From contig JAJJOY010000001.1 in NCBI GenBank assembly GCA_021029595.1, positions 450,015 through 514,014 of the forward strand: 64,000 nucleotides of DNA, read 5' to 3'. The position numbers and the translations under genes are program-made. Under the pieces are notes generated by a model. It saw only the letters and a list, made by a program, of their open reading frames with translations, was not told the DNA's origin and did not search any database. The DNA comes from Hominenteromicrobium mulieris (GTDB taxonomy: Bacteria; Bacillota; Clostridia; Oscillospirales; Acutalibacteraceae). Of this stretch, positions 58,231 to 64,000 are shown one piece after another (within the stretch, counting starts at the first letter, position 1; each line of letters begins with the position of its first letter).

Positions 58231-60636
58231 TTACACTTCGCCGTTAAACAGCTTTTCCGCGTAGCGCACACTGCCCATCGCATCTTTGGAGTAGAAATCC
58301 GCGCCAATCTCCTTAGCGTACTCGGGATTCAGCACCGCGCCGCCCACCATGACCTTGCAGTCATGCGCTTTGCGCAGCTGGCGGATCGTCTCCGCCATGC
58401 TCTCCACCGTCGTCGTCATCAGGGCAGAAAGCCCTACAAGGCGCACGTTTTTCTCGATAGCCGTCTGCACAATGATCTCCGGCGGCACGTCCTTACCGAG
58501 GTCGAGTACGTCAAAGCCGTAGTTTTCAAGCAGCACCTTCACAATGTTCTTGCCGATATCGTGAATGTCGCCCTTCACGGTCGCAAGGATAATGGTACCC
58601 TTCTTTTCCTCCTGAATGCCCTTTTTCGCAAGGTTCTGCTTGATGCGCTCAAACGCTTCCTTCGCTGCGTCTGCGCTCATGAGAAGCTGCGGCAGGAACA
58701 CCGTATTTTTCTCAAAGCCCTGCCCCACTTCGTCGAGCGCCGGGATAAGCTCACCGTTGATGATTTCCAGCGGCGGCGTCGTTTTCAGCATCTCGTCCGT
58801 CAGCTGTCCCGCCTGCTCGCGCAGGCCTTTCACAATGGCGCGGTGCAGCGAAACGCTTTCGGCAGACCCGCCGCCTGCGCTCTGCTGCGCGGCGCCCGTG
58901 CGCATGTCTGGTGCCGCCGTGGTGTTCGCATACGCTTCGATATACGCCTTGCAGCCCACGTCTATGCCCATCAGCGCGCAGAACGAGCGGTACGCCTTCA
59001 TCAGCTCGTCGCTCAGCGGGTTAATGATACCGGAGCTTAATCCGCGCTGCATCGCCATCGCGAAGAACGTGGAGGTCACCAGCTCGCGGCGCGGCAGACC
59101 GAACGAAATATTGGAAACGCCGAGCACCGTGTGCACACCGAGCTTGTGGCGGATGGTGTCAAGCGCATCGAGCGTGATCATCGCGTTATCCGCACCCGTG
59201 CTCACCGTCATTGCAAGCGTGTCCATAATCACGTCGCTGCGGTCGATGCCGTAGCTTTCCGCCGTTTTCAAAATCTTCTCCGCAATCGCCACACGCTCCG
59301 CAGCAGAAGCCGGGATGCCCTTTTCGTCGAGCGTCAAGGCAACCACCGCAGCACCGTACTTTTTCACAAGCGGCAGTACCGTGTGCAGCGATTCCTCTTT
59401 GCCGTTCACGGAGTTCACAAGCGGCTTGCCGTTATAAATACGCAGCGCACGCTCCATGGCCTCCACGTTCGAGGTATCGATCTGCAAAGGCGTGTTCGTC
59501 ACGCTCTGCAAGTTGATGATGGCCTTTTCCATCACCGCGGGCTCGTCAAGCTCCGGCAGACCCACGTTCACGTCCAGAATGTCCGCGCCGTGTTCCGTCT
59601 GCGCAATGCCCTCACGGCACAGATATTCCAAATCGCCTTCGCGCAAAGCCTGCTTTAAGCGCGGCTTGCCCGTCGGGTTGATGCGCTCGCCAATCAAAAT
59701 CGGTCGCGCACCGAATGTCACCGTATGCGTGTACGAGGACACCACCGTCTTCTTTTCAATGTGACGCTCCTTCACCGGCTTGTTTTTCAGGCGTTCTGCC
59801 AGCAATCGGATGTGCTCCGGCGTCGTGCCGCAGCAGCCACCGAGAATCGCCGCGCCTTTCTCCGCAAAGCGCTCCATGTACGCGTAAAATTCCTCCGGCC
59901 CCACGGGGTACGAGGTCTCGCCGTTCACGGAAACCGGCAGACCGGCGTTCGGGTTGATGACAATGGGCAAATTCGTCAGCGTCAGCATTTCATCGACAAA
60001 GCTTTCCATCTGCTCCGGGCCGAGGCTGCAGTTGATGCCCACCGCGTCTGCGCCGAGGCTCTCCGCCAGCAGCAGCGCCGCCGGGATGTTGCTGCCCGTC
60101 AAAAGCTTTCCCGTGCTGTCAAACGTAAACGTTACAATGACCGGCAGGTCACAGTTTTCCTTTGCCGCCAGCAGCGCCGCCTTCGCTTCGTAGGCGTCGC
60201 TCATCGTCTCGATGATCACGAGGTCGGCGTTGTCCCTGCCCGCGATAATTTCCTCTTTAAAAAGCTCGTACGCGTCATCAAACGCCAAATCACCGAACGG
60301 CTTCAAAAGCTTGCCGGAGGGGCCGATGTCGAGCGCCACCGCCGCCTTGCCGCCGCTCGCCCTGTGTGCAAGCTTCAACGCCTGTGAGACGACCTCCTGC
60401 ACGGTGTGGCCAGTCTTTTCCAGTTTTAAACGGTTCGCGCCGAACATGTTCGCCGTCAAAATATCGCAGCCCGCGTTCACGTAGTCGGACTGAATTTTCA
60501 AAAGCACCTCGGGGTGTGTCAGGTTCCAAAGCTCCGGCAGCTCGCCGCCCATAAGGCCGTTCGCCTGCAAAAGTGTGCCCATGCCGCCGTCCACAATGAC
60601 AACAGATTTTCCGAATCGTTCTATAACAGGATGCAT
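58231..60636 (-). CDS. metH: cobalamin-dependent methionine synthase (MetH without activation domain)
   Basis: The 801-residue enzyme has an N-terminal homocysteine S-methyltransferase domain with zinc ligands in VGINCSLG (about 202) and ILGGCCGTTPEH (about 269). A pterin-binding domain follows (IGERINPTGKPRLKQAL, ILDVNVGLPELDEPAVM), then a cap and a B12-binding domain with the base-off His in KGDIHDIGKNIVKVLL (about 690). The C-terminal SAM-binding reactivation domain of E. coli MetH is missing; the next gene encodes it separately. The reaction moves methyl from 5-methyl-THF to homocysteine. Confidence 0.95.
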   Translation of the reverse strand: MHPVIERFGKSVVIVDGGMGTLLQANGLMGGELPELWNLTHPEVLLKIQSDYVNAGCDILTANMFGANRLKLEKTGHTVQEVVSQALKLAHRASGGKAAVALDIGPSGKLLKPFGDLAFDDAYELFKEEIIAGRDNADLVIIETMSDAYEAKAALLAAKENCDLPVIVTFTFDSTGKLLTGSNIPAALLLAESLGADAVGINCSLGPEQMESFVDEMLTLTNLPIVINPNAGLPVSVNGETSYPVGPEEFYAYMERFAEKGAAILGGCCGTTPEHIRLLAERLKNKPVKERHIEKKTVVSSYTHTVTFGARPILIGERINPTGKPRLKQALREGDLEYLCREGIAQTEHGADILDVNVGLPELDEPAVMEKAIINLQSVTNTPLQIDTSNVEAMERALRIYNGKPLVNSVNGKEESLHTVLPLVKKYGAAVVALTLDEKGIPASAAERVAIAEKILKTAESYGIDRSDVIMDTLAMTVSTGADNAMITLDALDTIRHKLGVHTVLGVSNISFGLPRRELVTSTFFAMAMQRGLSSGIINPLSDELMKAYRSFCALMGIDVGCKAYIEAYANTTAAPDMRTGAAQQSAGGGSAESVSLHRAIVKGLREQAGQLTDEMLKTTPPLEIINGELIPALDEVGQGFEKNTVFLPQLLMSADAAKEAFERIKQNLAKKGIQEEKKGTIILATVKGDIHDIGKNIVKVLLENYGFDVLDLGKDVPPEIIVQTAIEKNVRLVGLSALMTTTVESMAETIRQLRKAHDCKVMVGGAVLNPEYAKEIGADFYSKDAMGSVRYAEKLFNGEV

Positions 60637-60660
60637 AAATTTTCTCCCTTTCTCTGCGCG

Positions 60661-61299
60661 TCAGATTTCGCGGAACTCGCAGTCGGTGTTCGCGCAGCCG
60701 CGGCACTTTACGTATGTGCATGTCGGCGCGTCCGTCACGCCGATGACCGCCGTCACGGATTTAAACGGCACCATCAGCATGGTGTCCGTCAGCGTCAGCC
60801 CAATGCGCTTTGCACATTCCAGCCGCGCAAAGATCTCTTTTTGGTTTTCGAGCGCAAAGTCGCCGTACCCCGGCGAATAGCGCGGCTTCAAAAACAAGCC
60901 CGTTGCGGCTTCCTTTTCCGCGATCTGCGCCTGCATTTCGTCACAGTAGTCTTCAATGAGCGCATTCGCAACGGAATGCGCCACCGTGCCGCGCGCCATA
61001 TTGAGCGCGGATAACCGCCGTATCATCATATCGGCCTGCAAACCCAGCGTCGCCGCAAACAAATACGCTGCCTTGCAGCCGCGTAAATGGCGCGAAAGCT
61101 TTATGCTCTCGATGCGCCAGCCGTCCAGCTCCACCGCGTTCTCAAGTACTTTTATGTCGTATCTTTTATATACGCATTTCGGTGTGAGCGTGCGCAGCAT
61201 CTCGCCGCCGATCTCGCGAATCATCTCATCGGTGTCCGCATCGGCCGGCTTCCCGCGAAAGCCAAGGTAGCGCAGCGCCTCTTTCTCATTCAGCTTCAT
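60661..61299 (-). CDS. methionine synthase reactivation protein (MetH activation domain)
   Basis: The 212-residue product is a free-standing Met_synt_B12 domain: FLKPRYSPGYGDFALENQKEIF is the diagnostic SAM-binding motif, and the C-terminus is Cys-rich (CTYVKCRGCANTDCEF). It restores oxidised cobalamin on MetH using SAM and an electron donor. The ATG overlaps the metF stop codon and the gene ends 24 bases before metH, so the three genes are one unit. Confidence 0.92.
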   Translation of the reverse strand: MKLNEKEALRYLGFRGKPADADTDEMIREIGGEMLRTLTPKCVYKRYDIKVLENAVELDGWRIESIKLSRHLRGCKAAYLFAATLGLQADMMIRRLSALNMARGTVAHSVANALIEDYCDEMQAQIAEKEAATGLFLKPRYSPGYGDFALENQKEIFARLECAKRIGLTLTDTMLMVPFKSVTAVIGVTDAPTCTYVKCRGCANTDCEFREI

Positions 61300-62161
61300 A
61301 GCCGTCAATGATCTTTGAAAGGTTCGTCATGATGCTGCCCGCAATGTCCGGGCGGTTCATCGTGTAGATATGAATATGCGTCACGTCATTCGCGATGAGG
61401 TCGATGATCTGCTCGGTCGCATACGCAATGCCCGCCTGCTTCATCGCCTCCGGGTTGTTCGCAAAACGATCGACGATCGCCTTAAAGCGCGTCGGCATAG
61501 AAGAACTCGAAAGGCTCATAATGCGCTTGATCTGCTTCGCGTTCGTCACCGGCATAATGCCCGCAATGACCGGCACGCGAATGTCGTGGCGCAGGAGCTT
61601 GAACATATAATTATAAAGAATATTGTTGTCAAAGAACATCTGCGTCGTTAAAAACTCGCAGCCGCTTTCCACCTTGCGGCGCACGCCGTCAATGTCCGCG
61701 TCGCTGTTGTACGATTCCGGGTGTCCCTCCGGGTAACATGCGCCGCCGATGCAGAAATCCGCACCCTCGCGGCGAATGGCATTGATGAGGTCGCTCGCGT
61801 GCGGGAACGTCTGCGGCGCCGTATCACCCTCCGGAATATCGCCGCGCAACGCCAGAATATTCTCAATGCCGCTCGCCTTAAACGCATTGATGGACGCTCT
61901 GAGGTTCTCTTCGTCCTGCCCCACACACGTCAAATGTGCCAGCGCCGTAACGCCGCTTTTCTGCACCTCTTCTGCAATGGACAGTGTGTTTTTGGAGTTG
62001 GAGCCGCCCGCGCCGTAGGTCACGCTCATAAAAGAGGGCTTATATGCCGCGATCTCATGCACCACCTGCTGTGTGTTTTCCAATGGTTTGCCCGGCTTCG
62101 GCGGGAACATCTCGCAAGAGACCGTCACCTTGTTGGTCTTCAAAATATCGGAAATTCTCAT
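61286..62161 (-). CDS. metF: methylenetetrahydrofolate reductase
   Basis: The 291-residue protein begins VSCEMFPPKPGKPLENTQQVVHEIAAYKPSFMSVTYGAGGS, the MetF signature. It continues with HLTCVGQ and NILALRGDIPEGD, then FLTTQMFFDNN and GIMPVTN. It reduces 5,10-methylene-THF to 5-methyl-THF, the methyl donor for the downstream MetH. It is the first gene of the operon. Confidence 0.95.
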   Translation of the reverse strand: MRISDILKTNKVTVSCEMFPPKPGKPLENTQQVVHEIAAYKPSFMSVTYGAGGSNSKNTLSIAEEVQKSGVTALAHLTCVGQDEENLRASINAFKASGIENILALRGDIPEGDTAPQTFPHASDLINAIRREGADFCIGGACYPEGHPESYNSDADIDGVRRKVESGCEFLTTQMFFDNNILYNYMFKLLRHDIRVPVIAGIMPVTNAKQIKRIMSLSSSSMPTRFKAIVDRFANNPEAMKQAGIAYATEQIIDLIANDVTHIHIYTMNRPDIAGSIMTNLSKIIDGYEAE

Positions 62162-62211
62162 AAGTCATCACTTTCTGTATCGGTTTCGTATTTTCATGGA
62201 TATACCGTTAA

Positions 62212-62240
62212 AGTATAGCATAAAAATGCAGGAAACGCAA
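62212..62240 (-). promoter_or_regulatory. sigma-A promoter of the metF-metH operon
   Basis: On the minus strand TTGCGT and TATACT are separated by 17 bases. The leader of about 45 nt is too short to hold a SAM or B12 riboswitch. Confidence 0.75.
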
Positions 62241-62273
62241 TTTGAAAATGCAGAATTTCGCTGTTTTTTCCGC

Positions 62274-63740
62274 TTACGGTTCCGGCCGCATCAGTGGGAA
62301 CATCACCGTGTCGCGGATATTCCTCGTGCCGAGCAAAACCTGCAAAACGCGGTCAATGCCCATGCCCCAGCCGGAAATAGGCGGCATGCCGTATTCCATC
62401 GCCGTCAAATAGTCGTCATCCATCACCATAGCTTCCTCGTCGCCGTCCGCGTGGCTCTGCGCCTGAATTTGCAGTCTGCGGCGCTGCTCATTGGGGTCCA
62501 CAAGCTCCGAGTACGCGTTGATGATCTCCGCGCCGTTGATGACAAGCTGAAAGCGGTCTGTGATCTCCGGGTCATCGTCGTTCGCGCGCGCCAGCGGCGA
62601 CAAGTCCGTCGGGTGCGCAATGAGAAACGTCGGCGCGATCATCTTCGGGCGGCTCACCTTCTTGTATAATAAATCGATGAGGTTTCCGCGCCCAAGCTTC
62701 TTCGGGTCGTCGGTGGAGTTTAATTCAATGTGTCGGCTTTCAATTTCCTGCAATAAAGCCTCCGCCGTCTTAAACTCGTCAATGTCAATGCCGCAGTCCT
62801 TTAAAATGAGCTCGCGGAACGTCACCACCGCCCATTCCGCGCCGAAATCGATCTCGGTGCCGTTAATGGAGATGACCGCGCTGCCCCGAATCTTCGTGAT
62901 GACCGTTTGCAGCATGTCCTGCAAAAAGCGCATGTTGTCGCGGTAGTTATAGTACGCGCAGTAGCCCTCCAGCATCGTAAAATCCTGCAAATGCGTCGTG
63001 TCCATGCCTTCATTCCGAAAGCACCGCGCAAACTCAAACACCTTCGTAAACCCACCCACAATGGCACGCTTCAAATACGTCTCCGGCGCAATGCGCAGAT
63101 AAACGTCCATGTCAAGCGCATTGTGGTGCGCAACAAACGGCCGCGCCGTCGCGCCGGACGGATGATCGATGAGCACCGGCGTTTCAATTTCGATGTAGCC
63201 GTTGTCCTCCAAATACCGCCGAATCTCCCGCACAAGCTGCGACTTGAAAAGGAACCGCCTGCGCGTTTCCCCGTTCATGCACAAATCGAGGTACCGCCTG
63301 CGCCAACAAAGCTCTGTGTCCTGAATACTGTGGAACTTCTCCGGCAGCGGACGGAACGCCTTGCCTAAAAACGTGATGCACTTCGCGCGCAGCGTCTTTT
63401 CGCCCACCTTTGTCGTGAACATCTCGCCCTCCGCGCCCATAAAGTCGCCTACGTCAAAGCCCCTCTTGAAAAAGTCATACGTGTCCTCGCCCACTTCGTC
63501 GCGCATCACGGCAATTTGCAGCTTGCCCTCCATATCGGAGAGCGTCACAAACGAGAGCTTCCCCATGCGTCGAATGGCTGTCACACGCCCTGCAACGCAC
63601 ACGTCCTGCACCCCGTCCGGCAGCTTTGCCGCCTCGCACAGCTCATGCGTTTGCGCATAGCGCTCCGGGTACGGGTTCACGTGCTCCCGTACATAATGAA
63701 ACTTTGCCTTTCTTGCTTCCAATAACGTGTTTTCGCTCAT
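62274..63740 (-). CDS. lysS: class II lysyl-tRNA synthetase
   Basis: The 488-residue enzyme has an N-terminal OB-fold anticodon domain (VCVAGRVTAIRRMGKLSFVTLSDMEGKLQI). The class II motifs follow: motif 1 (FLFKSQLVREIRRYLEDNGYIEIETPVL), motif 2 (FEFARCFRNEGMD) and motif 3 (GWGMGIDRVLQVLLG). Length and motifs are normal. Confidence 0.96.
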   Translation of the reverse strand: MSENTLLEARKAKFHYVREHVNPYPERYAQTHELCEAAKLPDGVQDVCVAGRVTAIRRMGKLSFVTLSDMEGKLQIAVMRDEVGEDTYDFFKRGFDVGDFMGAEGEMFTTKVGEKTLRAKCITFLGKAFRPLPEKFHSIQDTELCWRRRYLDLCMNGETRRRFLFKSQLVREIRRYLEDNGYIEIETPVLIDHPSGATARPFVAHHNALDMDVYLRIAPETYLKRAIVGGFTKVFEFARCFRNEGMDTTHLQDFTMLEGYCAYYNYRDNMRFLQDMLQTVITKIRGSAVISINGTEIDFGAEWAVVTFRELILKDCGIDIDEFKTAEALLQEIESRHIELNSTDDPKKLGRGNLIDLLYKKVSRPKMIAPTFLIAHPTDLSPLARANDDDPEITDRFQLVINGAEIINAYSELVDPNEQRRRLQIQAQSHADGDEEAMVMDDDYLTAMEYGMPPISGWGMGIDRVLQVLLGTRNIRDTVMFPLMRPEP

Positions 63741-63844
63741 TTTCTACACCCTTTCGTGCTGTTATTTTCATCGGGCGGGAAATTTAGAGCGTAAAAAATC
63801 CCGTTCACTTTTGAACAGAACCAGTAAAACAGGACAATAGACAA

Positions 63845-63886
63845 AATCCCCCCTGATGTAGGATAATAAGTACATCAGGGGGGATT
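63845..63886 (+). repeat. 16-bp hairpin covering the transposase ribosome site
   Basis: The arms 63845-63860 and 63871-63886 are perfectly complementary (AATCCCCCCTGATGTA with TACATCAGGGGGGATT) around a 10-base loop. The 3' arm contains the GGGGGGA ribosome site and ends 4 bases before the ATG. Confidence 0.85.
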
Positions 63887-63890
63887 CATT

Positions 63891-64000
63891 ATGAGCAAAC
63901 GAAGATACACCAATATGCAGGTTCTACTACCGACCATAGAAAAGATGTTAGAATCAGGGAAGAACCACAGGGAAATCGAAGCGGAACTTGGCTTGGAGGG
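63891..64000 (+). CDS. insertion-sequence transposase OrfA-like protein (runs off the right edge)
   Basis: About 36 codons are visible: MSKRRYTNMQVLLPTIEKML and then SGKNHREIEAELGL. This is the helix-turn-helix start of IS3-type OrfA proteins. The rest of the element is outside the window, so family and completeness are uncertain. Confidence 0.65.
   Translation, partial: MSKRRYTNMQVLLPTIEKMLESGKNHREIEAELGLE

Noticed and set aside
62162..62273. SAM or B12 riboswitch before metF.
   Set aside because: The promoter leaves a leader of only about 45 nt with no stable structure.
1..64000. CRISPR arrays, rRNA genes and prophage structural genes.
   Set aside because: None were seen; no regularly spaced repeats, rRNA signatures, capsid or tail proteins were found.

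Overview
The window looks like a Clostridia (Bacillota) chromosome of gut type, plausibly Oscillospiraceae/Ruminococcaceae, carrying one large integrative and conjugative element (ICE). The chromosomal genes are moderately GC-rich with strong AGGAGG ribosome sites and sigma-A promoters. Genus cannot be decided from the sequence alone.

Chromosome, left (1-2627): the start of a secreted protein, larC (nickel-pincer cofactor synthesis) behind an attenuator-like leader, and tRNA-Tyr(GTA) with its terminator.

ICE (about 2628-52371, ~49.7 kb). The left end holds an actin-type partition pair, a C5-cytosine methyltransferase, an amidoligase with a gamma-glutamylcyclotransferase, and a giant thioester/Cna-B-type surface adhesin with its class B sortase. 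Next come an S-adenosylmethionine synthetase, a Toprim protein, a second (amino-)methyltransferase and several hypotheticals. A candidate oriT precedes MobC and the relaxase. A Gram-positive type IV secretion module follows: PcfB, an ArdC-like protein, VirD4, a VirB2-like pilin, VirB6, PrgI, VirB4 and an M23 wall hydrolase. The cargo at 32-42.4 kb is a nine-gene operon holding a five-component nickel/peptide-type ABC importer, a heterodimeric ABC-exporter-fold pair, a DtxR-type metal regulator and a winged-helix protein, preceded by TetR and a Cys-rich KTR protein. I read it as a metal or metallophore transport island. The right end holds regulators, a sigma-like protein, a long structured non-coding stretch, a DinG/XPD-like helicase and four serine-recombinase-type proteins, one of them a catalytic domain alone and one lacking the catalytic domain.

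Chromosome, right (52372-64000): an aldo/keto reductase, a LysR regulator, an O-antigen-ligase-like membrane protein, a PurF-like protein without the glutaminase cysteine, a P-loop kinase, then metH, its separate reactivation protein and metF in one overlapping operon, lysS, and the beginning of an insertion sequence.

The most unusual feature is translational. About a dozen genes, mostly in the ICE transfer region, have a good Shine-Dalgarno sequence but ATA, ATT, ATC or CTG where ATG is expected. Other points to check are the larC leader, the candidate oriT, the split recombinase set and the regulation of the metal-transport island.
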